Of a stretch of 18,466 bases of DNA, positions 1-8,000 are shown piece after piece; the first letter of the stretch is position 1; each line of letters begins with the position of its first letter. This DNA is from Motiliproteus sp036964625 (lineage in GTDB: Bacteria > Pseudomonadota > Gammaproteobacteria > Pseudomonadales > Balneatricaceae), in NCBI GenBank assembly GCA_036964625.1, contig JBALTG010000092.1, forward strand, positions 1 to 18,466, written 5' to 3'. The notes beneath the pieces were generated by a model, which saw only the letters and a program-made list of their open reading frames with translations, searched no databases and was not told the origin of the DNA. Position numbers and translations under genes: made by a program.

Positions 1-99
1 CGATAGGGACCGCTGTCCTTCTCACATCTTCCACAACAGCTAACTAAGACATAGCCAAAAAAAGCTCTCTCGATACGATCGCTATTCTCGGTCAGCCTT

Positions 100-909
100 C
101 TAGTTAAGCGATGGTAGCTCGTTGATGAAGCGCTTGATGCTGGGCCAGTAGTCCGGTTGCTCGGCAATGTCGATGTGGCCGGCCTGCGGGAACTCTTGGG
201 TGGTGACCGAGCCCTGCCACAATGACGCCAGTCGGCGGGCGTGAGCGGGGGGGACGATACGGTCTTGCCCGGCGATCAGGTTGAGCATCGGTTGGGTGAT
301 GGTTGGGGCCAGCTGGTCTGATTCGAAGCGGTGTGTCATCAGCCAGGCCAAGGGTAGCCGTGGGTAGTTAGCGCGCGCCAGGGCTGGGAAACTGTCAAAG
401 GGGGTGGTCAGTACCACGGCCGCCACCGGCCGCTGTGTGGCGACATGGCTGGCGATCCCCGAGCCGAGCGAGCGCCCCATCACGACGATGCGCTGCAGGG
501 GTATCGCGTGTTGCTGGCTGATCTGGTCCAGCAGCCACAGAGCATCATCTTTCAGCGCGCGTTCCGAAGGTTTACCGCCGCTTTGGCCATAACCGCGATA
601 GTTGATCAGCAACACCGAAGCGTTCAGCTGTTTAAGTGGATCGAGATTCCAGCTGATCTCCTCGGCATTGCCTCCGTAGTAGATCAGCAAGGGCGCATCG
701 GCATCCGGATGGCGACGAAACCAGCCCTGCAGCCGGGTGCCATCAGCACGTTCAAAGCTGACGGCATCATCCTGGTAGCGTTGCTCTGCCTCGCTGCTGA
801 GTGCTTTGGTTTGAAAGATGACCTTGTCTTGGTTCAGGTAGATCAGCCCGTAGAAGGCGCAGATCAGTACTAACCCAGCTATTAAAATCCATACTAGCCA
901 TACCGGCAT
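100..909 (-). CDS. membrane-anchored alpha/beta hydrolase (BEM46/ABHD13-like)
   Basis: Serine hydrolase of the alpha/beta fold, 269 residues from the chosen ATG. Residues 3-25 form one hydrophobic segment, so the catalytic domain is probably tethered to the inner membrane. Visible motifs: YYGGN (77-81, oxyanion region), YRGYGQSGG (104-112), the nucleophile elbow GRSLGSG with Ser147, the acid Asp216 in AGQDRIVPP, and His245 in QAGHIDI, giving a complete Ser-Asp-His triad. These fit the BEM46/YqkD/ABHD13 type; the substrate is not deducible. It starts one base after the stop of the upstream NUDIX gene (stop TAA, one base, ATG), so the two are probably co-transcribed. A TTG at 921 would add four residues and overlap the NUDIX stop; neither start has a strong ribosome site, and the ATG was preferred. 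Confidence 0.88.
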   Translation of the reverse strand: MPVWLVWILIAGLVLICAFYGLIYLNQDKVIFQTKALSSEAEQRYQDDAVSFERADGTRLQGWFRRHPDADAPLLIYYGGNAEEISWNLDPLKQLNASVLLINYRGYGQSGGKPSERALKDDALWLLDQISQQHAIPLQRIVVMGRSLGSGIASHVATQRPVAAVVLTTPFDSFPALARANYPRLPLAWLMTHRFESDQLAPTITQPMLNLIAGQDRIVPPAHARRLASLWQGSVTTQEFPQAGHIDIAEQPDYWPSIKRFINELPSLN

Positions 910-910
910 A

Positions 911-1483
911 TTAGAGTCCAAAGTTGTTTCGTTGTAGCGCCAGCCGCTGTAACACGGCGATGCTAAATAGATCGGTGATGCGCCCGTCGAGGGTCATCGC
1001 CAGGGCTTCATCAAAGGACAGGCGTTTAATGGCGAGCTGTTCCGTGGGGTCAAAGTCGGTCGCGCCCTGGCTGAGCTGTTGCGCCACGAAGGCAACGCCG
1101 ACCTCGTCGGTAACCGAGTTGGAGAGATGCACCTGCATCAGTTCAGTCATCGTTGCCGCACTGAGACCGGTCTCTTCGCGAAGCTCTTTATGGGCACCCT
1201 CGAGCGCCGGACGTCCGACCGGGTGTCCTCCCATCGGTACCTCCCAGCTGTACTGGTCCAGAGGATATCGGTGTTGACCGATCAGCCAGGTAAAGCCCTG
1301 GTCATCGATCGGCACTATCGCGACCGCCTGGTTGCGAAACTTGACCAGTCCGTAGGTACCGGTAGTGCCGGTCGGGGTCAGGATCTGGTCTTCACGCACC
1401 CGGATCCACGGGTTCTCGTACACCCAGCGCGAGGCCAGGGTGGTCCAGGGGTTTGCCGGGGTTGTGGTTTTAGTGTCAGACAT
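911..1483 (-). CDS. NUDIX hydrolase
   Basis: Hydrolase of the NUDIX superfamily (nucleoside diphosphates linked to another moiety), 190 residues, soluble. The NUDIX box lies at residues 85-107, from GGHPVG to REETGL. Metal-binding Glu100, Glu103 and Glu104 are present, but the canonical first Glu is Arg91 and the canonical Arg is Lys99, so the box deviates from GX5EX7REUXEEXGU at two positions. The preceding YSWEVPMGG and the following SNSVTDEVG resemble ADP-ribose/sugar-nucleotide pyrophosphatase-type proteins; the exact substrate is unknown. The start is the ATG at 1483, because the upstream in-frame extension is Cys- and Arg-rich and unlike the family. It is the first gene of a two-gene minus-strand unit with the alpha/beta hydrolase. 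Confidence 0.88.
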   Translation of the reverse strand: MSDTKTTTPANPWTTLASRWVYENPWIRVREDQILTPTGTTGTYGLVKFRNQAVAIVPIDDQGFTWLIGQHRYPLDQYSWEVPMGGHPVGRPALEGAHKELREETGLSAATMTELMQVHLSNSVTDEVGVAFVAQQLSQGATDFDPTEQLAIKRLSFDEALAMTLDGRITDLFSIAVLQRLALQRNNFGL

Positions 1484-1606
1484 AGCGCGCCAGCATAGCC
1501 CAGGCTGAGCCATGCGCAAAGGTGCAATGCCGGTGAATGTTCCCGGCAGCACAACTTTGTTCCTATATCTCGGTTTAAGGGGGCGCTAACGGCTGTTGTT
1601 GTCACT

Positions 1607-1612
1607 TATAAT
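1607..1612 (+). promoter_or_regulatory. perfect -10 hexamer TATAAT upstream of xni region
   Basis: A perfect TATAAT lies 39 bases before the small ORF at 1651 and 233 bases before xni. No good -35 hexamer is visible at 16-18 bases spacing, so this is a -10 match only. The TTATAA core is palindromic and could also be read on the other strand towards the NUDIX gene. Confidence 0.35.
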
Positions 1613-1621
1613 GGCGCCTTT

Positions 1622-1647
1622 TACGTGGTTAAGCGTACGTGGTTAAG
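1622..1647 (+). repeat. 14-bp direct repeat, two copies
   Basis: The 12-base word TACGTGGTTAAG occurs at 1622-1633 and again at 1636-1647, separated by CG (period 14). It sits between the TATAAT hexamer and the ATG at 1651, so it would be in the 5' leader of any transcript starting there. Confidence 0.8.
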
Positions 1648-1650
1648 AGT

Positions 1651-1761
1651 ATGGTCACTGAGTCATCGCAGGGCGTGATGCGTGCGGTTCTGGCATTCTT
1701 CCTGCTCGCCTCGATGACCGCCTTTGTGCAGTTGCTAAAACGACGTCGGGTGCTTGGGTGA
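1651..1761 (+). CDS. possible 36-residue single-span membrane peptide
   Basis: Reading frame of 36 codons starting at ATG 1651 (or ATG 1678) and ending TGA at 1759-1761. Residues 10-29, MRAVLAFFLLASMTAFVQLL, are a continuous hydrophobic helix, followed by KRRR, a positive-inside stop-transfer pattern. The Shine-Dalgarno is weak (AAGAG). It could be a genuine small membrane protein, the decayed N-terminus of a multi-span permease, or chance. It is followed by xni 83 bases later on the same strand. I do not recognise a family. Confidence 0.3.
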   Translation: MVTESSQGVMRAVLAFFLLASMTAFVQLLKRRRVLG

Positions 1762-1844
1762 GCTTGGCATAAACTGCGAATAATTCTGGCGTGCCGGAGC
1801 GAGTTGCTCCGGTGACATACCTTACCAATCTATTTGAGGCGCTG

Positions 1845-2660
1845 ATGAATCCCCCAATTAAGCTGCTATTGATCGATGCCATGAACCTGATCCGGCGCAT
1901 CCATGCCGCGGTACCGGGTGAGGGCGAGGCCGCGATGGAGGCGGCGTTGACCACCTCGGGCCAGGTGGTCGGGCGCTTGCTGAGCCGCTTTGAGCCCACC
2001 CACGGGGTCTGCGCCTTCGATGGCTGGGAGAAGAGCTGGCGCCATGCCGAATATCCTGCTTACAAAGCCGGGCGTAAGCCGATGCCCGATACGCTTAAGC
2101 TGGGACTGGAGCGGTTTCATCAGTTGTTTCGCTATAAAGGATTGGTCAGCCTGACCTATACCGACTTTGAAGCCGATGATATTTTGACCACGCTGGCGAC
2201 CAAGACCCTCAACGCCGGTGGCGAGGTGGTGCTGGTCTCCACCGACAAGGGCTTTGCCCAGTTATTAGAGCTAGAATCGGATCGATTATTGTTATGGGAC
2301 CACTTTGCCCGGCAGGAGATCGACCCGCATTTTGTAACGCGGCGGTTTGGGGTCAAGCCCGCCCAGCTGTGCGATTATCTGGCGCTGTGTGGCGATACCA
2401 CCAACCATATTGCAGGCATTGCAGGCATCGGTGCCAAGACCTCCGCCAAGCTGCTGGCCGAATACCCCAACCTTGAAGCGATCTACGCTAACCTACAGGC
2501 GCTGCCAGAGAAGCAGGCTGCCAAGCTGGATGGACACTGGGATCAGGTGGTCCAGGCACGCCGATTGGTGCGCCTGCGTAGCGAGTTAGAGTTGGATTGC
2601 TCGCTACGGGATTTTCGCCTCGGAGACGTGATCGCGGCGCCGATCGTCAAGTCAGGCTGA
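1845..2660 (+). CDS. xni: FEN-family 5'-3' exonuclease / flap endonuclease (Xni, ExoIX-like)
   Basis: Structure-specific nuclease of the 5'-3' exonuclease family related to the DNA polymerase I N-terminal domain, 271 residues, close to E. coli ExoIX (about 250). Visible metal-site residues: Asp11 in LLLIDAMN, the Glu109/Asp111/Asp112 cluster in DFEADD, and Asp134 in STDKGF. The helix-3-turn-helix DNA clamp is at about 186-205 (TNHIAGIAGIGAKTSAKLL). The usual GDxSDN acid pair just before the clamp reads GDTTN, so one acid of the second metal site is absent, as in the ExoIX branch. The start at ATG 1845 has GAGG five bases upstream; an in-frame ATG 54 bases earlier adds an atypical leader. It lies 113 bases before the MksBEF operon in the same orientation, with a separate promoter predicted between them. 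Confidence 0.85.
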   Translation: MNPPIKLLLIDAMNLIRRIHAAVPGEGEAAMEAALTTSGQVVGRLLSRFEPTHGVCAFDGWEKSWRHAEYPAYKAGRKPMPDTLKLGLERFHQLFRYKGLVSLTYTDFEADDILTTLATKTLNAGGEVVLVSTDKGFAQLLELESDRLLLWDHFARQEIDPHFVTRRFGVKPAQLCDYLALCGDTTNHIAGIAGIGAKTSAKLLAEYPNLEAIYANLQALPEKQAAKLDGHWDQVVQARRLVRLRSELELDCSLRDFRLGDVIAAPIVKSG

Positions 2661-2687
2661 GTATTCACGCCCGTCTGCGCGCGAGGC

Positions 2688-2716
2688 TTAACCTCGGGGT
2701 TTAAATTAGGTAGAAT
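2688..2716 (+). promoter_or_regulatory. predicted sigma70 promoter of the mksFEB operon
   Basis: TTAACC (2688-2693, 4/6 match to TTGACA), a 17-base spacer, then TAGAAT (2711-2716, 5/6 match). The -35 lies inside a small inverted repeat, CGAGG-CTTAA-CCTCG (2682-2696). The transcript would begin near 2723, giving a leader of about 50 bases before mksF. Confidence 0.55.
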
Positions 2717-2731
2717 TCGCATCCTTTGATG

Positions 2732-2766
2732 GGGGCTTACGGCCCCGTCTTCCGAACCTAATTAGG
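2732..2766 (+). other. stem-loop and palindrome in the mksF leader
   Basis: GGGGC-TTACG-GCCCC (2732-2746) is a perfect five-pair stem followed by GTCTT, and CCTAATTAGG (2757-2766) is a perfect 10-base palindrome that overlaps the AGGA ribosome site (2764-2767) of mksF. They could terminate the xni transcript, attenuate the operon, or serve as an operator; the sequence does not decide between these. Confidence 0.4.
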
Positions 2767-2773
2767 ATCATTC

Positions 2774-4285
2774 ATGCTGTTCAATAAGCTGCCTGACGAG
2801 CTGTTTCAGCCGCTTTCCGGTCAGAATCGTCAGATCTATCAGACGGTACTGATCGAACTGGCCGATCTGTTTTTCGACGAGGATCTGATCGACCCCTTTA
2901 TTCCCAAAGATCTAGTGCGCTCAACGATTGAGGAAGCGGTGATCAAGCACGGCATTCGCAGCTGGGCATTGGAACCCGAGGAAGAGGAGGGCAGAGCAGG
3001 CCAGGCACAGCCGCTGCAGATCCCTAAATCGAGCGCCGATTACACCAATCGCATCTACCGGCGCCTGGTCAGTACCGGTTGGCTGGATGAGGAACAGCAG
3101 CTGTACCGCACCTTTGTATTGATGGCACCCTCGGTCAGCCATGTGCTGCGGACCCTGATCGATATCGCCTCGTTCCAGAAGAAGAGCTACGGCGGTGCGG
3201 TGCTGAACGTGCTCAGTTCGGTCGAGGCGGCGCTGGCGGATCCTTCCGGGCGTGGACTGACGTTACAGGAAGCCGCTCGTACGGCCTCCGAGTTTAGTGC
3301 TCACCTGACCGATATGCTGCTGGGATTGCGCGAACTGCGCCAGAGTTTTGCCGCCTCTAATAATCCGCAGGAGATCGTGCGCGATTTTTTCGACCATTTT
3401 GTCGACGCAATTCTGGTGTCGGATTACAAGACCCTGAAAACGCATAACAACCCGTTCCGGTTCCGGCGTCAGCTGTTGTCGCAACTCAAAGAGCTGCAGT
3501 TCGACGAGGTGAAACGTAATCAGCTGATCGATCACTATCAGGAGGTGCTGGAGCTGAGCAATGCCGAGGCTGAGGCTAAGGTGGATCAGCATATTGGGCG
3601 GATCATCCGCATCTTTGAGTCGGTCGATGAGCGTTTAGCCGCGATCGATGATTTCCGTTTCCGGTTGGAAAAGCGGGTGTCCGATACGGTCCGCTACATG
3701 GATAAAACCACGCCGGGGATGAGCTCGCGGCTGTCACGGCTGATCTCCCAGTTGGCGGATAAGGCGGAGGCGGACATACCGCTGGTTGATACGCTGGAGA
3801 GTTACGCCCTGCTGTCACCCCGCAGTATCCGCAGTGCGCCGCGGCGGCGGACCCCGCCGCAGTTAAAAATTATCCAGCAACGGGTGGTCGATCCCAGTGT
3901 GCTGGCGTTACGGCATCGTTTTAAAGAGTATAAAGAGCGCCGCGAGATGAGCGGTGTCAAGCTTGAGACCTATATCGAACGTCAGCTCGGCAGCAATCCG
4001 AGTCTGCGTGCCGAGCAGTTTAGTATCGACTCGATTGAAGACTACATCGCCTTTAGTTACGTACGCCATATGGCCACGCTGGGTAAAAAGGGCCAGAACC
4101 TGCACGGAAAATACCGGATCGAGTTTGATCAGGGATATACCTCCGTGGCGGATATGGTCGAATGCCGGGGATTCAGCTTGCACCGGGATACCGTCTCGAC
4201 CCCCCGTAAAACACTCGCTACAAAACAATCTACAAAACAATCTACAAAACAATCTACAGACTCTGAAGGACAGACCGCATGTTAG
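2774..4285 (+). CDS. mksF: condensin kleisin subunit MksF / Wadjet JetA-like
   Basis: Predicted kleisin of a MukBEF-like condensin, expected to bridge the two MksB heads and recruit MksE. It has 503 residues, similar to JetA proteins (about 500). The N-terminal region (1-118) is winged-helix-like, interrupted by an acidic stretch at 67-73 (EPEEEEG). A long helical middle follows, and a C-terminal helical/winged-helix region at about 415-452 (from FSIDSIEDYIAFSYVRHM). I believe it belongs to the group annotated DUF5716/JetA, assigned from memory of the family and from the operon order. Residues 483-494 are three exact TKQS repeats, a disordered tail. AGGA six bases before ATG 2774 supports the start. 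The last seven bases overlap mksE, implying translational coupling. Confidence 0.8.
   Translation: MLFNKLPDELFQPLSGQNRQIYQTVLIELADLFFDEDLIDPFIPKDLVRSTIEEAVIKHGIRSWALEPEEEEGRAGQAQPLQIPKSSADYTNRIYRRLVSTGWLDEEQQLYRTFVLMAPSVSHVLRTLIDIASFQKKSYGGAVLNVLSSVEAALADPSGRGLTLQEAARTASEFSAHLTDMLLGLRELRQSFAASNNPQEIVRDFFDHFVDAILVSDYKTLKTHNNPFRFRRQLLSQLKELQFDEVKRNQLIDHYQEVLELSNAEAEAKVDQHIGRIIRIFESVDERLAAIDDFRFRLEKRVSDTVRYMDKTTPGMSSRLSRLISQLADKAEADIPLVDTLESYALLSPRSIRSAPRRRTPPQLKIIQQRVVDPSVLALRHRFKEYKERREMSGVKLETYIERQLGSNPSLRAEQFSIDSIEDYIAFSYVRHMATLGKKGQNLHGKYRIEFDQGYTSVADMVECRGFSLHRDTVSTPRKTLATKQSTKQSTKQSTDSEGQTAC
4220..4255 (+). repeat. 12-bp tandem repeat, three exact copies, in mksF 3' end
   Basis: ACAAAACAATCT is repeated three times without mismatch, followed by a partial ACA. 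The unit is a multiple of three and encodes TKQS each time. It ends 23 bases before the mksE start codon. Copy-number change would lengthen or shorten the MksF tail without a frameshift. Confidence 0.95.
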
Positions 4286-5052
4286 GTGATCTTAAGAAAA
4301 TTCTCAGCCGGGAGGAGCAGGTCGAGGCTGAGGACTTTGTGGCCGCCGCTAACAAGCTGCTGGTGAGTCAGTTTCTGTATGCCGATAAGCCTTCGCATCG
4401 GCCCCACTATTTTTTGATCGCCAAGCATATTGGTTATTTCGATAACCTGTTTGCAGCCATTGGCTGGACCCTGGCGTATCAGCCGGATGAATCCTATATC
4501 GGCCTGATCCCGCAAGGTGAGGAGCGCTACCTGCGGTTAAGACTGGATGAGTCGCTGTTCCTGCTGTGCCTGCGCCAGCAATATGAGCAGAAGCTGGAAA
4601 GTTTTGATATCGAAGGTGGCAAAGCCTTCATCACTTCCGACGACCTGTTACAGCTGTATGAAAGTCTGACCAGCAAAGATCTCCCTAATGAGACCCGCTT
4701 CAAAGAGATCCTCAGTCTGTTTAGCCGCCACGGGGTGATCGAACGGGGTAAACCGGCGGAGACCGATCCTAAAAATATTCCGCTGATGATCAATCCGTCG
4801 ATTCGCCAGGTGGTGGTCGAGGATTGGCTGCGTCAACTTGAGGGGTTGGCCGATGGCGTGGATGAGAATGAACTCGATGCGCTGGAGCAGGAGCAGCTGG
4901 CGGAACAGGATGCTGCGGGGCAGGAGGAGCGGACTCCGGCTACCGACAGCAACGCGGCTGTCGAGACCCTTGCTGCTATAGATACCCATGCTGCTATCGA
5001 TAACCGTGCTACAACCGAATCGCCCGATGCGGCTACGGAGACCCCGTCATGA
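4279..5052 (+). CDS. mksE: condensin winged-helix subunit MksE / Wadjet JetB-like
   Basis: Predicted MksE/JetB partner that binds kleisin and DNA in the condensin complex, 257 residues (family usually about 200-250). Residues 1-190 carry the conserved body, including the aromatic stretch around RPHYFLIAKHIGYFDNLFAA and winged-helix segments (DDLLQLYESL, FKEILSLFSRHGVIERG). From about residue 195 the protein becomes acidic and then Ala/Thr-rich, with degenerate six-residue repeats (NAAVET, LAAIDT, HAAIDN, RATTES), probably disordered. AAGGA eight bases upstream lies inside mksF. The start overlaps the mksF stop by seven bases and the end overlaps mksB by four (ATGA), so the three products are likely made in a coupled manner. 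Confidence 0.8.
   Translation: MLGDLKKILSREEQVEAEDFVAAANKLLVSQFLYADKPSHRPHYFLIAKHIGYFDNLFAAIGWTLAYQPDESYIGLIPQGEERYLRLRLDESLFLLCLRQQYEQKLESFDIEGGKAFITSDDLLQLYESLTSKDLPNETRFKEILSLFSRHGVIERGKPAETDPKNIPLMINPSIRQVVVEDWLRQLEGLADGVDENELDALEQEQLAEQDAAGQEERTPATDSNAAVETLAAIDTHAAIDNRATTESPDAATETPS
4971..5006 (+). repeat. 18-bp imperfect tandem repeat in mksE 3' end
   Basis: Two adjacent 18-base units beginning TGCTGCTAT (4971-4988 and 4989-5006) match at 15 of 18 positions; more degenerate copies extend on both sides. They encode the six-residue AAIDTH/AAIDNR repeats of the MksE tail. Confidence 0.75.
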
Positions 5053-8000
5053 AGTTGTTGAACAAGATCGTACTGGTTAACTGGTATGTGCTCGGCGCGG
5101 TGGAGATTCCGATTCGCGGCAATGTAGCCATCGTCGGCCCTAACGGCTCGGGTAAGTCTTCGCTGCTGGATGCCATTCAAACGGTACTGGTCGGCGGCAG
5201 CAAACGCTTCCTGAGTTTTAACGCCAGCGCCGGCAAGAAATCCGAACGCAGCCTGCGTACTTACTGCCTGGGGTTTTTGGATGACCGCAGCGGTAAAAAA
5301 AATAGCGCCCGGGAGGATTCCATCACCTATCTGGCGCTGGAGTTTAAAGATCAGGATTCCGGCCAGATCGATACGGTGGGATTGGCGATCAGTGCTTCGC
5401 TGGCCTCGCCAGACGAGGAGGTCGAAGGGCGTTTTATCCTGCCCAATACCTCGGTCAGTCTGGATGATTTTACCTCCCAGACCCGGGGTGGCAGGATGCC
5501 TCTGGGCTGGCATGAGGTGCGCGATGCGCTGCGCCTGCGCTGTCCGCTGATGACGCTGGAGAAACGCACCAATCGCTTCTTGAAAGAGATGATGGCGCTG
5601 CTCAGTCATGACGGCAATATGCCGATTGATGAAGACAAGTTTCTGAAGAACTTCCGTAACGCGATTAAGTTTACTCCGATCGACAGCCCGACCCGATTTG
5701 TGCGTGAGTACGTGCTGGATCAGAAACTGGTGCAGGTCGGCGACTTCCGCAAGTCGCTCGAAGAGTACCGGGCGATGGAGGCGAAAACCAAAGAGGTCGC
5801 CGCGCGTATCGACTCGCTGGATAAGGTGCAGGAACTGTGCGTCGGGGTGACCCGCAACGCCCGCAATGCGCTCGAGTATGAGTGGGTAGTACACGAGTCG
5901 CGCTTCGAAGCGTCGGACCTGAAGAAAGAGTCGATCGAGGAGAAACTCGAATCCGAGCAGGAAAAAGAGCAGAGCCTGCAGGTTGAAGCCGATCGTCTGG
6001 AGTTGGAGCTCAATCGCTTGATGCAGGAGCTGGCCAATACCCGGGCCGAGCTCAACAACACCGACTCGGCCGGTCGGATCAAAGAGCTAGAATTCAAAGT
6101 TGACGCCAAGCAACACGAATTAAAGGTCATTACCGACAAAATCCAGGGTATCTACAACCTGCTGCGCTCTACGGTTAATTTTGCCCAGCATGAGGATAGC
6201 CTGCCCGGCAATTTTGTGGAGGTGGTTAAAGAGGCGGTCAGCCTGTGGCGAGAGGGGGAGGAGCTGCTCGAAGGCAGTTGGCCGCAGCAACCCATGGCTG
6301 TTGACAACTGCCTGGAGCAGATGAAGAAACAGATCGATGGGGTGCGGTTGGAAGTCGCACGGCGGTTTGAAGGGTCGGTGATCGAAATCAGCGCCATGCG
6401 TGACCAGCTCCAGGGTCAGCAGGGGGCGATTGAGCAGCTCAAGCAGGGGCGGGCGCCGCTCAAACGCAATACCCAGGAGTTGATGAAACTGCTTGAAGAG
6501 TACGGCATCGAATCGACACCGCTGTGCGAGCTGACCGAGATCAACGACGACCACTGGCGCACTGCGATCGAGAGCTTTCTGGGCAATCGCCGCGAGGCGT
6601 TGATCGTCGATCCCGACAAGGTTAAGGATGCGATCACCCTGTACCGCCGCCGTGCGCGGCATCTCAAGGGCTGCCGGATCGTCAATACCACCTCCAGTAA
6701 ACAGTGGCTGGATCGGGCAAAAAAAGGCTCGTTGGCGGGCTACGTCGATTGCGAAAACAGCCACGCGCTGGCCTACATCAACCGCACCCTGGGCGGGGTG
6801 ATGGCGGTCGAATCGGAACAGGAGCTGCTTCGTCAGGAGCGGGCGCTGACGCCCGATTGTATGCTGCAGACGGAGGGTTCAACCACCTCGATCCACGAGC
6901 AGGCGCCGATGATGGGGATCCGTCAGCGGGCGCAGCAGCTACAGCGGCAAGATCAGGACTTCGACCAGCTGCAGCGCAAGTTTACCCAGCAGCAACAAGC
7001 GCACAAGGGGCTCGACAGCCTCAAGGACGCGTTGATCCGGCTGACTGCGGCCTTGACCGGGGTGCAGGAGAGCACCTACTCCCTGGCCAATCAGCGCCAG
7101 ATGATCGATGCCGAGCTGGATGGCTATCGTCAGGCGACCGCCGATCTGCGCAACCAGGACGATACCGGCATGCAGCAACAGCTGAGCCAGCTGGTCGAAG
7201 GCCAAAAGAGTACCCAGACAGAGCATCAGGCGGTGCTGGAGCGGCTGAAGAAACTGCGTACCAGTTTGATCAAGCGTGAAGCCCACCTGGAGGTGTTGGC
7301 TGCCGAGTTGGAGGAGCACTCGGCGGCACGATCGCTCTGTGAAGAACGGTCTGAGTTTGATCCTGAAACGGCGCAGGATAAACGCGATTATCTCGAGGAA
7401 GCCTGTTCCGGTGAATTGGAACGGATCACCTTCGATGCCGCGCGTAAGGCTCAAAACGAACTGAGTCTGGTCGATAAAAAGAAAAATTCGGTACGTGATG
7501 CGGTCGCTCAGTACAAGGCCCACTACCACGCTGGCGGGGAGTCACATCAGCAGCTGGACAACATCAGTCCCGATTCCGGGCATGAAGATCTGGAGCGCTT
7601 CGTTGCCGCGACTGTCGAGGCGCTACGGAAAACCGAACTGGCCCACTATACCAAGAAGTCAGAGCGTGCCCGGATAGAGGCCGAAACGGCGTTTCGTTCC
7701 GACTTTGTAGCGCATCTCAACGATCAGATCGATAAGATCAAAGATCTGATCAAAGAGCTTAATAACCACCTTAAGCGGCGCCCGTTCCACAGCGAAATGT
7801 ACAGCTTCACGATGAATCCCAACCCCGAGTTGAAAGAGATTCTCAAGCTGGTCGAAACCTATTCGCGGGCCGACCAGGCCAACGCCGGTGGACTCTTTGA
7901 TACCCACCTGGCCGAAGACAACCCGCACCGCGCGGCGCTGGAGAAGATCCAGGCGGTGCTTAAGGATGAAGGCGAGAGTTCTATTCTGCAGGATTATCGC

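Noticed and set aside
445..873. Plus-strand frame opposite the alpha/beta hydrolase
   Set aside because: The minus-strand gene has a complete catalytic triad; this frame has no recognisable motif.
911..1552. Longer NUDIX start at 1552
   Set aside because: The extra 23 residues are atypical and the ATG at 1483 gives a normal family N-terminus.
4833..5894. Long open frame on the minus strand (353 codons) opposite mksE/mksB
   Set aside because: It runs antisense to well-supported condensin genes, and its composition (runs of Ser and Cys-Ser at the C-terminus) is that of a complementary-strand shadow.
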